In this document: positions 1 to 6,027 of the stretch, in pieces
How the letters are laid out: each line of letters opens with the position of its first letter
Numbering within the stretch: position 1 is the first letter of the stretch
Source: an uncultured Prochlorococcus sp.
GTDB taxonomy: Bacteria; Cyanobacteriota; Cyanobacteriia; PCC-6307; Cyanobiaceae
Assembly (NCBI GenBank): GCA_902606505.1
Contig: CACLGU010000007.1
Coordinates: forward strand, 1-44,433
Reading direction: 5' to 3'
DNA length: 44,433 bases
Notes under the pieces: model-generated
The model's input: only the letters and a program-made list of their open reading frames with translations
Database searches by the model: none
Told to the model about the DNA's origin: nothing
Program-made: the position numbers and the translations under genes

Positions 1-528
1 TTCAGATTCTGAAGAAGGACATTCTTTGATGATCAAAGTCTCACCTTTTTTTACCAAATCAAAATCATTAGAAGCTGCTGCTGCTGAAATAGAGGAAATA
101 CCAGGTATGGTTTTAGTAATAATTTCAGCATGATTATTTTTTATTAGTCTCAAAATATTAGAAGAACTTGCAAATAGGGAAGTATCTCCAAGACAAAGTA
201 AAACAACTGATTCTCCATTTTGTATAAATTCAACAATTTTTTCTACAGCATTAGACCATATTTCATCTGGATCAAAATCCTTCCTAGCCATTGGAAAGAT
301 GATAGGTATATTTTTTTTAAATTTGGTGTATTTCTTGACTATTTCCGCAGCAAAACTCTTTTTATTATCATCTGAAATTGGGAAAACTATAACTTTCGCT
401 TTTTTGATTGCATTTACAGCAGCAATTGTTAAAAGCGATGGATCTCCAGGTCCAACACCAACGATGGTAAATGTTGGCAAATCAGTTTTATATCTATTAA
501 GTAAACTAAAAAACTTATTTTTTATCAT
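1..528 (-). CDS. cobI: precorrin-2 C20-methyltransferase, C-terminus cut by window edge
   Basis: SAM-dependent methylation of precorrin-2 at C20, an early step of cobalamin ring synthesis in the cytosol. Reading the minus strand from the ATG at 528 gives an open frame to the window edge. It has the glycine-rich SAM motif VGVGPGDPSLLT near residues 22-33, a GDTSLF segment and an IPGISSISAAAAA segment, all typical of tetrapyrrole (CobI/CbiL) methylases. About 176 residues are present of a family length of about 240, so the 3' end lies outside the window. It follows miaE by 16 bases and is probably the last gene of aroQ-miaE-cobI. Seen: motifs and frame. Inferred: exact step, because related CobJ/CobM enzymes share the SAM motif. 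Confidence 0.85.
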   Translation of the reverse strand, partial: MIKNKFFSLLNRYKTDLPTFTIVGVGPGDPSLLTIAAVNAIKKAKVIVFPISDDNKKSFAAEIVKKYTKFKKNIPIIFPMARKDFDPDEIWSNAVEKIVEFIQNGESVVLLCLGDTSLFASSSNILRLIKNNHAEIITKTIPGISSISAAAASNDFDLVKKGETLIIKECPSSESE

Positions 529-544
529 TTTTATTTTATTATCT

Positions 545-1153
545 TTAGCTATGTACCCTTGGCATAGTGAAAGTTTCAGCCAGTATTGCTGACTCAATTT
601 CAGACAGTTCCTCTAACCTTTTGAAAGTTTGATTTTTAGAGAATTTAGTTTGCGCTAGTTTCCAATAAACCCCAAAATGTCTTGCCTCACTCTCAATCAA
701 AGATTCATAAAGATTTTTAAAAGATTCTTCTCTAGAATTAAGAGCAAGCAAGCTTAATCTTTCATGACTTCTTGCTTCAATAAGTCCTGCGATTAAGAAA
801 CTATCAAGCATTCTATTGGGCTCTTCCTTTCTTATATTCTTGGATAATTCAGCTCCATATGGAGGCGGCTTTAAGGTCTCAAGAGAATGTCCAAGATCCT
901 TTAAAAAATAAAGTATTTTTTCAAAATGCTCTAATTCCTCTCTGGCTATTTGGCTAAGAACTTCTGCAAGATTTGGTTCTGATGGATATCTAAACATCAA
1001 TTGAATAGCCACTCCTGCTGCTTTTCTTTCACAATGAGCATGATCAATAAGAATATCTATTGGATTAGATAATGCGAGTTTGATCCACTCATCTGAAGTT
1101 AATGAGGATAAAAATTTTATGTGAGAAGAAGGCCTTTTAAAATCGACTAGCAT
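545..1153 (-). CDS. miaE: tRNA-(ms2io6A)-hydroxylase
   Basis: Oxygen-dependent diiron hydroxylase acting on the isopentenyl-adenosine of tRNAs that read codons starting with U. The 202-residue product has the ferritin-like pattern of the MiaE family: helices with HAHCERKAA, REELEHFEK, EARSHERL and ESEARHFGVYW, which supply Glu and His ligands for two irons. Length matches the family. The ATG at 1153 directly follows the aroQ stop at 1154-1156 on the minus strand with no gap, so translation is probably coupled. The first base of the start codon is certain from this junction. Alternative: another ferritin-like diiron protein, but the ordered motifs fit MiaE well. Confidence 0.9.
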   Translation of the reverse strand: MLVDFKRPSSHIKFLSSLTSDEWIKLALSNPIDILIDHAHCERKAAGVAIQLMFRYPSEPNLAEVLSQIAREELEHFEKILYFLKDLGHSLETLKPPPYGAELSKNIRKEEPNRMLDSFLIAGLIEARSHERLSLLALNSREESFKNLYESLIESEARHFGVYWKLAQTKFSKNQTFKRLEELSEIESAILAETFTMPRVHS

Positions 1154-1594
1154 TTAATCTTTACTACTTAAATATCCAATGATTCCTTCAAGAGCTAGGG
1201 AATAACTTGATATACCGAATCCACTGATTATTCCTATAGCTTTATCTGTAAGAAAAGATTCTTTACGAAATTCTTCTCTACTAAAAATATTTGAAATATG
1301 TAACTCTACAAATGGGGTTTTTGATCCAATTAAAGCATCTCTAATGGAAATCGAGGTATGAGTAAAAGCGCCAGCATTTATAAGAATACCTTGGATACTT
1401 TTTACAGACTCTTGAATTTTATCTACTATTTCTCCTTCATGATTACTTTGAAAACATTCAAGATTAATACTCTTTGCTTTAGCAACTTTTGTTAGATCTT
1501 TTTCTATATCGCTCAATGTTTTATTACCATATATTTCAGGTTCTCTAGTCCCCAATAAATTTAAATTTGGACCGTTTATCAATAAAATATTCAT
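1154..1594 (-). CDS. aroQ: type II 3-dehydroquinate dehydratase
   Basis: Third step of the shikimate pathway, converting 3-dehydroquinate to 3-dehydroshikimate. The N-terminus [20 protein letters not shown] is diagnostic of type II enzymes, with the catalytic Tyr in EIYG, the NHEGEIVD segment, the NAGAFTHTS active-site loop and ELHISNI. The frame is open further upstream (to 1660), but those extra residues ([13 protein letters not shown]) have no counterpart in the family, so I place the start at the second of two adjacent ATG codons (1594; 1597 also possible). That gives about 146 residues, the usual length. First gene of aroQ-miaE-cobI. Confidence 0.93.
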   Translation of the reverse strand: MNILLINGPNLNLLGTREPEIYGNKTLSDIEKDLTKVAKAKSINLECFQSNHEGEIVDKIQESVKSIQGILINAGAFTHTSISIRDALIGSKTPFVELHISNIFSREEFRKESFLTDKAIGIISGFGISSYSLALEGIIGYLSSKD

Positions 1595-1696
1595 CATCAA
1601 TAAAGTCTTTTCTTTACAAATGCTATCTAGAAAGGGGAAAAAAAACCAAAACAATTTCACACAAAGTGTCCATTAACTGATAAGTTCAAATAGTGG

Positions 1697-1778
1697 GGGT
1701 CGGTGCCCGAGTGGTTAAAGGGGGCGGACTGTAAATCCGCTGGCTCTGCCTACGTTGGTTCAAATCCAACCCGGCCCA
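1697..1778 (+). tRNA. tRNA-Tyr (GUA)
   Basis: 82 nt class II tRNA. The acceptor stem GGGTCGG (1697-1703) pairs with CCGGCCC (1771-1777) with one G-U pair, and A1778 is the discriminator base. Anticodon stem GCGGA/TCCGC holds the loop CTGTAAA with anticodon GTA at 1731-1733. A long variable arm and the T loop GGTTCAAATCC follow. CCA is not encoded. Ten bases separate it from tRNA-Thr, so both are probably one transcript. Confidence 0.97.
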
Positions 1779-1788
1779 CTTTAAAATT

Positions 1789-1860
<72 letters not shown>

Positions 1861-1918
1861 CTCGCGGGATAGTTTGGTATCAGTGAGATTACCACTATTG
1901 CACAAAGAAATTATTCAG

Positions 1919-1950
1919 AAGTGGACGTCTGTTTTCGGGTCCACTTTTCT
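1919..1950 (+). terminator. hairpin, probable terminator of the tRNA transcript
   Basis: AAGTGGAC (1919-1926) pairs perfectly with GTCCACTT (1939-1946) around a 12-base loop, followed by a T-rich run (TTCTGTTTT). It lies 58 bases after tRNA-Thr and before the integrase remnant. The loop is longer than usual for an intrinsic terminator, so a processed or phage-derived hairpin is also possible. Confidence 0.5.
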
Positions 1951-2000
1951 GTTTTAAAGGCAGATATCTTGAGGTGCATCACACAAACGATGAAACCGAA

Positions 2001-2197
2001 ATGGCAACAATCAGAAAATCAGAAGAAGCGGCAGCGGCTGGCAGGTCCTTATAAGAAGGAAGAATTATACAGGCCCGAGGTCCAGAAATTTCCATTCCAG
2101 CGATCTGGCTGAATCCTGGGCAGATGCAGTCGAAGAGAGGACAAAAATAGTTTTTCCGAATATCCCTATCACCCTGGGAGAGGCAATCAAGACATAA
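2001..2197 (+). pseudogene. decayed N-terminal fragment of a phage-type tyrosine integrase
   Basis: From 2018 to the stop at 2195-2197 one frame reads through GSGWQVLIRRKNY, SRNFHSSDLAESWADAVEE and PITLGEAIKT. This is the usual N-terminal arm-binding pattern of phage and island integrases: W-Q-V-x-I-R-R-K, then a conserved TF/NF basic turn, then AESWA-x-x-VE, then LGEAI. A plausible start, ATG at 2001 (MATIRKS), is in a different frame, so at least one indel lies around 2015-2025. The frame then stops before the SAM-like domain, and no catalytic domain (R...HxxR...Y) is seen downstream. The fragment is richer in G and C than its surroundings. Position just after tRNA-Thr is classic for an integrase left by a mobile element. 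Inference, strong by pattern but not searched. Confidence 0.62.
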
Positions 2198-2463
2198 ACA
2201 CCTCCCAACCCAAGGATCATCGATAAGTAGAGAATGTGATCATTCAATATTCAATTTTGATCAATCAAAAACAAATCCGGGGAAGCTTTTCATATCTCTA
2301 TGATCTTTTAATTACTACCTTCAACTTTAAAAACAAATTACTAATTGTTACAGATCTGTACCAATATTGCTTTAAAAGTACCGAATTACACATATTTTTA
2401 ACCTTTTTCTTTACATTAGTTAATAAGAGTGTTACGTTTGTTAACAATTAAATTATTTAACTA

Positions 2464-2673
2464 ATGACTAATTCTTCATACATAACTACAGAATCAGGCG
2501 GAAGGCAAAATATTTTCCCAACTGAGCCTCGTCCTTATGTTGATCAATCTGTTTCTTATGATGGATATCCGCAAAACGCAGAAAAAGTTAATGGTCGTTG
2601 GGCAATGATTGGTTTAGTTGCACTTTTGGGAGCTTATTTAACTACAGGTCAAATAATTCCAGGTATTTTTTAA
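2464..2673 (+). CDS. hli: high-light-inducible protein (Hli)
   Basis: 69-residue thylakoid protein of the Hli/LHC superfamily, which binds chlorophyll and carotenoid and protects photosystems during light stress. Residues 39-69 hold the signature EKVNGRWAMIGLVALLGAYL (ExxNGRxAMxG), the single chlorophyll-binding helix, and end TTGQIIPGIF. The N-terminal half is soluble and Prochlorococcus-like. The stop codon overlaps the start of the next hli (TAATG at 2671-2675). DNA encoding the last 12 shared residues differs from that of the neighbour at only 3 of 36 positions, which indicates a recent duplication or gene conversion. First gene of a four-gene packed cluster. Confidence 0.93.
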   Translation: MTNSSYITTESGGRQNIFPTEPRPYVDQSVSYDGYPQNAEKVNGRWAMIGLVALLGAYLTTGQIIPGIF

Positions 2674-2933
2674 TGTCTCCTCTTTCAGGCTTTTTAGCTG
2701 TAATCGTATCCTTAACAGCTATCCTCGTTGCTTATCTAACTAAGCAATTTCAAAACGAAAATTTAAACTATCTAACTTCAAATCCAATGACAAATTCAAA
2801 CCCTAAAGTAAAAACAATCGAAAAAGAAAAAGTTGTTGCAGAAACTCTTAATGGCAGATTCGCAATGCTTGGATTAATTGCTGCTGTTGGAGCTTACTTA
2901 ACAACAGGCCAAATAATTCCAGGTTTCGTTTAA
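2673..2933 (+). CDS. hli: Hli protein with an extra N-terminal membrane segment
   Basis: 86 residues from an ATG that overlaps the previous stop (TAATG). Residues 1-22 form a hydrophobic segment (MSPLSGFLAVIVSLTAILVA), a polar linker follows, and residues 55-86 carry the Hli signature ETLNGRFAMLGLIAAVGAYL plus TTGQIIPGFV. Typical Hli proteins have one helix. If the coupled start is used, this one has two. An internal ATG at 2787 would give a normal 48-residue Hli, but I see no ribosome site there. The frame also runs upstream inside the first hli (to 2598), which I regard as chance. The next gene starts on the base after the stop. Confidence 0.85.
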   Translation: MSPLSGFLAVIVSLTAILVAYLTKQFQNENLNYLTSNPMTNSNPKVKTIEKEKVVAETLNGRFAMLGLIAAVGAYLTTGQIIPGFV

Positions 2934-3161
2934 ATGCTTTTACTCTCTGTACCATTCTACGATTTCCCATCCTCGCCCATACTCATAATTGGCGCGATAG
3001 GGATTGTTGTAGCACTGGCTGTATTTTTTCTAGCTTACAAAAAGTACTTTAATTCTCCATTTAACAAAGAACTCCAATTAAAGAAAAAAGCTCTATTGAA
3101 GGAGAAAACAGAACTAAACAAAAAACTCGAGAAAATAGAGCAAGATTTAAAAAATTTATAG
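2934..3161 (+). CDS. small membrane protein with C-terminal coiled coil
   Basis: Not a family I can name. 75 residues: hydrophobic segment at about 17-36 (ILIIGAIGIVVALAVFFLAY), then a strongly charged Lys/Glu region (about 46-75) with heptad-like leucines (LKKKALLKEKTELNKKLEKI), which should form a coiled coil on one face of the membrane. The ATG abuts the stop of the preceding hli (TAA-ATG), so the genes are almost certainly co-translated. The position within the hli cluster suggests a thylakoid role, such as an assembly or anchoring partner of Hli proteins. That is inference from context only. Confidence 0.8.
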   Translation: MLLLSVPFYDFPSSPILIIGAIGIVVALAVFFLAYKKYFNSPFNKELQLKKKALLKEKTELNKKLEKIEQDLKNL

Positions 3162-3169
3162 TGAAATCC

Positions 3170-3259
3170 ATGAACATCGACATTTTCTTAATCTCTTTCT
3201 TCACCTATCTCTTAGTACCAGTAGTGATGATTGCTAAGGGGAAAAAAGCAACTAACTAA
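3170..3259 (+). CDS. 29-residue membrane micro-protein (VP..MI.KGKK type)
   Basis: Reads MNIDIFLISFFTYLLVPVVM then IAKGKKATN: one transmembrane helix with a short Lys-rich tail. An in-frame GTG at 3161 overlaps the upstream stop (TAGTG) and would add three residues. The other two junctions of the cluster are equally tight, so that start is also credible. The tail VPVVMIAKGKK resembles VPLLMIFKGKK of the protein at 3803-3913, so the two look like paralogues. Function unknown. Last gene of the hli cluster. Confidence 0.65.
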   Translation: MNIDIFLISFFTYLLVPVVMIAKGKKATN

Positions 3260-3290
3260 AAAAGATTTAGACTCCCAAAAATAAGAATTT

Positions 3291-3332
3291 AAACTCTATT
3301 CAATACTTACAAAGTCGTTATAGAGTTTTCAT
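3291..3332 (+). terminator. hairpin after the hli cluster
   Basis: AAACTCTAT (3291-3299) is an exact inverted repeat of ATAGAGTTT (3320-3328), with a 20-base loop and TCAT after it. It lies 31 bases past the last hli-cluster stop. The weak T run and long loop make it an uncertain terminator. It could instead be an mRNA-stabilising 3' structure. Confidence 0.35.
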
Positions 3333-3355
3333 ATAATTTTAAGGAGGGTAATTTT

Positions 3356-3514
3356 ATGACCAACCTCGCTATCGAGCTACTGGTATTGACATTAGTTTTA
3401 GTAAATTTTGGAACAATCCTCACAGCTAGTATCTACTCGAGATCAGTAGAAGAATTTAAACGCAATAGATTATTTTGCAGTAAGTCTTTCAGCAATCCCT
3501 ATTGCATTTTCTGA
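3356..3514 (+). CDS. 52-residue membrane protein, unknown
   Basis: Open frame of 52 codons from ATG 3356, preceded by an unusually good ribosome site (AAGGAGG at 3341-3347). Residues 5-25 form a hydrophobic helix (AIELLVLTLVLVNFGTILTA). The tail is positively charged and carries two Cys (FCSKSF and NPYCIF). The strong Shine-Dalgarno, rare in this AT-rich genome, is the main support for expression. No family recognised. Confidence 0.6.
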   Translation: MTNLAIELLVLTLVLVNFGTILTASIYSRSVEEFKRNRLFCSKSFSNPYCIF

Positions 3515-3655
3515 TAAGAATTTGACTCATAAAGCTAGATTCTTAAAGAACGATAAAAAAGAAAAATCCGCATTTTAAGTGGACTTAAGATAGATCACGG
3601 CACTCTCTAGAAATCATTTGACACTCAAATATGTGCAGTTTAAATTTATTTTGAA

Positions 3656-3757
3656 GTGAGCGTGAATTATGTTCTTGGTTCTAATGATCCTGAAGAGTTG
3701 GCCTACTACAACAAAATCAGAAACGAGATGGATGATATGAAAAAAAGAACCTATTAA
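3656..3757 (+). CDS. 33-residue acidic/charged micro-protein, unknown
   Basis: GTG-initiated frame of 33 codons: starts SVNYVLGSNDPEELAYYNKI and ends EMDDMKKRTY. It has normal codon use, a helix-forming composition and no membrane segment. An in-frame GTG at 3662 is a second possible start. It lies between two membrane micro-genes on the same strand. The compact reading frame with protein-like composition suggests a real gene, but there is no recognised family. Confidence 0.5.
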   Translation: MSVNYVLGSNDPEELAYYNKIRNEMDDMKKRTY

Positions 3758-3802
3758 AAGAGGGATACCCCTTTATTAGGATAACCCCGAAGTAATATCT
3801 AA

Positions 3803-3913
3803 ATGAATCAAAATACTTTTTTATTAATTGATAGAAGTTTGATGCTTATTGGTGTGCCTTTACTGATGATTTTTAAAGGGAAAAAAACTAATCGAAATAT
3901 CACAACATCTTAA
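3803..3913 (+). CDS. 36-residue membrane micro-protein, paralogue of 3170-3259
   Basis: Reads MNQNTFLLIDRSLMLIGVPL, then LMIFKGKKTNRNITTS. A single hydrophobic stretch is followed by the Lys-rich KGKK tail that is also seen in the hli-cluster micro-protein at 3170-3259 (VP, MI and KGKK align without gaps). The shared tail supports both being genuine. Function unknown. A stop-anchor membrane peptide with a positive cytoplasmic tail is the likely topology. Confidence 0.55.
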   Translation: MNQNTFLLIDRSLMLIGVPLLMIFKGKKTNRNITTS

Positions 3914-4034
3914 CCATATTCAAATTCAATTGTTGATCCTTTATCCGTATAAGGGAGTTCCTCAAACCGTACATATTTATTAGTCGAATGGCTTTTCTTA
4001 CTTGTTAGAACATAATTATAGTCGTCATGAGTCA

Positions 4035-4172
4035 ATGTCTACCAAATCCACACTAAAAGAAGATTATAAATCTGAGATTGAAGAAAGATCAGAAGAAGAA
4101 ATTCTTGAGGAAGAAATCAAGAATCAGCAAACATTGGATAGCTTTGTTGAATCTGATAGGCATTGGAGCTGA
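4035..4172 (+). CDS. 45-residue acidic helical protein, unknown
   Basis: Begins MSTKSTLKEDYKSEIEERSE and ends TLDSFVESDRHWS. It is rich in Glu and Lys, soluble, and probably one long amphipathic helix. An ATG eight bases upstream (4027) is in another frame and stops after nine codons, so 4035 is the better start. The next gene on the same strand starts 27 bases after its stop. No family recognised. Confidence 0.5.
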   Translation: MSTKSTLKEDYKSEIEERSEEEILEEEIKNQQTLDSFVESDRHWS

Positions 4173-4199
4173 TCAAAACTTATTTATTAGGAGAAAGTT

Positions 4200-4385
4200 A
4201 TGAATTTAAAAAGATCACCATTCTCAATCTTGAATAAAGAGAGTAGAGAAATTGACTATATCAAAGGAGTTTACAAGAGAAAAATTCAAGCTGAAATTGA
4301 ATCTTACAAAGATCCCGAAGATGAAGATAAGAGAGATACAATCCAAGCTCAAGATGTATTGATGCTTGATAGGATCTCAATTTAG
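4200..4385 (+). CDS. 61-residue charged protein, unknown
   Basis: MNLKRSPFSILNKESREIDY opening, then a basic and acidic helix (IKGVYKRKIQAEIESYKDPE) and the tail DVLMLDRISI. The ATG at 4200 has a good ribosome site, AGGAG, seven bases upstream. No membrane segment. It ends overlapping by four bases the 3' end of the convergent minus-strand gene at 4382. Probably a picocyanobacterial orphan. No function can be assigned. Confidence 0.65.
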   Translation: MNLKRSPFSILNKESREIDYIKGVYKRKIQAEIESYKDPEDEDKRDTIQAQDVLMLDRISI

Positions 4386-4663
4386 TTATCCTTTTTTTTC
4401 TTCTTTACATTTTCATAAACCTCATTAACCTTCTGTTCAATATTATCCAGCTTATTTGAAAGTGCCTTTAAACTTTCTGCTTTTCCTTCTTTAACTACGG
4501 TATTTATTAGTTCAACAATTTTAACTGGCTCTTCTTTAACTACATTATATTTGTCCTCTTGGGTTTTAATTCCAAACTTACCTTTAATAAAACTGGCTAT
4601 AAAGATAAGAACAGGTACATGAGCTAGACCACCTATTATTATTCTTATTTCTGAATAAGCCAT
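4382..4663 (-). CDS. membrane-anchored coiled-coil protein, unknown
   Basis: 93 residues. Residues 7-27 form a hydrophobic helix (RIIIGGLAHVPVLIFIASFI). Residues 45-92 are charged with heptad leucines and valines (VELINTVVKEGKAESLKALS, then KLDNIEQKVNEVYENVKKKK), consistent with a coiled coil on the cytoplasmic side. The architecture resembles the protein at 2934-3161, though the sequences are not clearly related. It converges with the gene ending at 4385. Function unknown. Confidence 0.7.
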   Translation of the reverse strand: MAYSEIRIIIGGLAHVPVLIFIASFIKGKFGIKTQEDKYNVVKEEPVKIVELINTVVKEGKAESLKALSNKLDNIEQKVNEVYENVKKKKKDN

Positions 4664-4804
4664 TTAGCAGTTAAAAGAACTGAGATATTTAAGCACAAAT
4701 TTATTTTTTAAATTCATTTTGTTAAGTCAATAAACATTTGTAATCATCTCTTGATTCGTAGTTCAATAATCTTGCTATTAATTAAGTAGAGACTTTTTTA
4801 AAAA

Positions 4805-4894
4805 ATGCCATTAGACGTATTTCTAATGAACATGTGTGTTGTGGTAATAGCGTTGCTTATCAGAAGAGAAATTAAACTTAAGAAGGCGAGATAA
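4805..4894 (+). CDS. 29-residue membrane micro-protein, unknown
   Basis: MPLDVFLMNMCVVVIALLIR followed by REIKLKKAR: a single hydrophobic helix with a basic tail. The downstream gene starts three bases after the stop, and GAAGGCGAGATAAATT between them may serve as its ribosome site. This supports a two-gene unit. No family recognised. Confidence 0.5.
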   Translation: MPLDVFLMNMCVVVIALLIRREIKLKKAR

Positions 4895-4897
4895 ATT

Positions 4898-5017
4898 ATG
4901 AAAACACAAATTTTAAAAGAGCCTTACTTTCCAAATATCCATGCTATTACTATTTTACTAATGCTGCTTCTATGCCTGTGGTTACCGCTTGCACTCAGAT
5001 TCTTATTAATAATTTAG
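4898..5017 (+). CDS. 39-residue membrane micro-protein, unknown
   Basis: MKTQILKEPYFPNIHAITIL, then a very hydrophobic stretch rich in Leu (LMLLLCLWLPLALRFLLII) that runs to the C-terminus. One membrane helix with a soluble N-terminus. It follows the gene at 4805 by three bases and ends 28 bases before the convergent ABM pseudogene. Function unknown. Confidence 0.5.
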   Translation: MKTQILKEPYFPNIHAITILLMLLLCLWLPLALRFLLII

Positions 5018-5045
5018 TCGAACTAATTAGTTAATACTATTATCC

Positions 5046-5435
5046 TTAAACTCTGCTATATCCTAATTTTGTTTTATAGATCTTACATGGAACTCCTGTT
5101 GCGTTGATGGCTTCAATAACTTTATCTCCCACAGTTCCGTAAAATTCAACAGAAAGATCAGTTCCTAGTACAGCATGAGCCTCAAGATAAACACCTAAAG
5201 CTGGATTAGCTAAATGAGCTGGTAAAGCATCATCATTTTTATAAACTTCTGAACATACGAAACGAAGAGGGTCATCAGGATCTTGATCAAAAGTATTATG
5301 GAGCATTCTTGGTTCTTAAGCTTCAATAGCTTTATCTGTCTCATCCGCAATTTCTAAGTATTCTGCAACCTTATCTTCCTTAACTTTAAGTTTTGCAAGA
5401 AGCATAAATGGAGTACCTGATCCAAAAGTAGACAC
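5046..5435 (-). pseudogene. ABM-superfamily (quinol monooxygenase-like) gene split by a nonsense codon
   Basis: Reading on the minus strand from a GTG at 5435 (STFGSGTPFMLLAKLKV) the frame runs through KEDKVAEYLEIADETDKAIE and meets TAA at 5316-5318. It then continues in the same frame with EPRMLHNTFDQDPDDPLRF, SEVYKNDDALPAHL, LGTDLSVEFYGTV and ends KLGYSRV. The two halves together give the standard alpha/beta ferredoxin-like antibiotic-biosynthesis-monooxygenase (ABM) fold at its normal length of about 129 residues, so the stop most likely replaced one sense codon (TCA to TAA would do it). An ATG at 5306 just after the stop could restart an 86-residue C-terminal piece, which alone lacks the first strand and helix. 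A neighbouring intact ABM-like gene lies at 7076-7429. Confidence 0.6.
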
Positions 5436-5452
5436 AAAAAAAGACTCTTGCG

Positions 5453-5583
5453 AGCCTGAGTGATGGGGATTTCTATCATGACAAATTAATTAGATACAAA
5501 CAACTCCATCAATAGTAAATTTTTATTACTTACAAACACCATATGTAGTGCTAGGATTTTTAAAAGGCTGGGTGATGGGGATT
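5453..5583 (+). repeat. pair of 19-base imperfect direct repeats
   Basis: AGCCTGAGTGATGGGGATT (5453-5471) and AGGCTGGGTGATGGGGATT (5565-5583) match at 17 of 19 bases and are 112 bases apart. The first overlaps the 5' side of the ABM pseudogene, and the second sits just before two hairpins (GGGATTATCCC at 5578-5588 and the terminator at 5601). They could mark a small-RNA unit or a past recombination join. Confidence 0.5.
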
Positions 5584-5600
5584 ATCCCGCTTTTTGATTG

Positions 5601-5624
5601 GGGCGAAGCTAACGCCCTTTTTTT
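5601..5624 (+). terminator. intrinsic terminator
   Basis: GGGCG (5601-5605) pairs with CGCCC (5613-5617), with a 7-base loop and seven T after it. This is a strong intrinsic terminator for plus-strand transcription. The nearest plus-strand coding gene ends at 5017, so it may end a short non-coding transcript starting near 5460. Confidence 0.65.
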
Positions 5625-5638
5625 ATGGGTATAACTTT

Positions 5639-5773
5639 TTAATAGCTTCTTGTTGTTCTTGTTTTTTTTATTTCTTCAGCATCATAAACAGGACAAGAAT
5701 TCTGATTAAGTGATGAGAAAAAAACACTTTTTTTTAAACGTTTGAATATAGGAGTCAATAGTAAACTTTTCAT
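5639..5773 (-). CDS. 44-residue protein with a probable C-terminal frameshift
   Basis: Starts MKSLLLTPIFKRLKKSVFFS and continues to CPVYDAEEIKK, then TRTTRSY and a stop. After an A8 run (T8 at 5662-5669 on the plus strand) the alternative frame reads KQEQQEAIKKLYP before its own stop. That is a far more natural amphipathic C-terminus than TRTTRSY. One A fewer would restore it. Either a recent indel, a sequence error or slippage in the run is possible. The ATG overlaps the stop of the upstream gene (ATGA), so the two are translationally coupled. Function unknown. Confidence 0.5.
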   Translation of the reverse strand: MKSLLLTPIFKRLKKSVFFSSLNQNSCPVYDAEEIKKTRTTRSY

Positions 5774-6018
5774 TTTTTATATTTGCTTAATTGCTCAAAA
5801 ATACTTAAATACTGCAGAGGAAACACGCTTGTTAAATTTTCTATTCTCTCTTCATCTAATACAACACCTTCAGGTAATTTCTTTACTAATTTTGGAATAG
5901 CTTTTTTTGTTTCTTCTCTACAGAAGTTAATTCTATAAGTAGCTTCTTTTTTTATATTCGTTTTAATTAACCCATCTTTTTCAAGCATTGATTTTAAATC
6001 AAGATTGTTTCCTTTCAA
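5770..6018 (-). CDS. 82-residue soluble protein, unknown
   Basis: Starts MKGNNLDLKSMLEKDGLIKT and ends LQYLSIFEQLSKYKK. It is mixed alpha with charged residues, has no membrane segment, and one Cys (NFCREETKKA). The stop overlaps the next start by the ATGA arrangement, and the secreted-protein gene upstream ends nine bases before it, so a minus-strand run 6552 > 5639 is likely one transcript. No family recognised. Confidence 0.65.
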   Translation of the reverse strand: MKGNNLDLKSMLEKDGLIKTNIKKEATYRINFCREETKKAIPKLVKKLPEGVVLDEERIENLTSVFPLQYLSIFEQLSKYKK

Positions 6019-6027
6019 AAGAGCAAT

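Noticed and set aside
299-592. 97-codon plus-strand frame
   Set aside because: Antisense to cobI and the 3' end of miaE, both clear by motif.
2065-2247. 60-codon minus-strand frame over the integrase fragment
   Set aside because: Antisense shadow of the integrase-like frame, which explains its sequence much better.
2236-2451. 71-codon plus-strand frame before the hli cluster
   Set aside because: The composition is AT-rich and not protein-like, the Leu/Phe/Asn excess matches intergenic DNA, and there is no ribosome site.
5306-5435. Programmed stop read-through or selenocysteine at 5316-5318
   Set aside because: The codon is TAA, no structured element is apparent after it, and a simple nonsense change explains the pattern.
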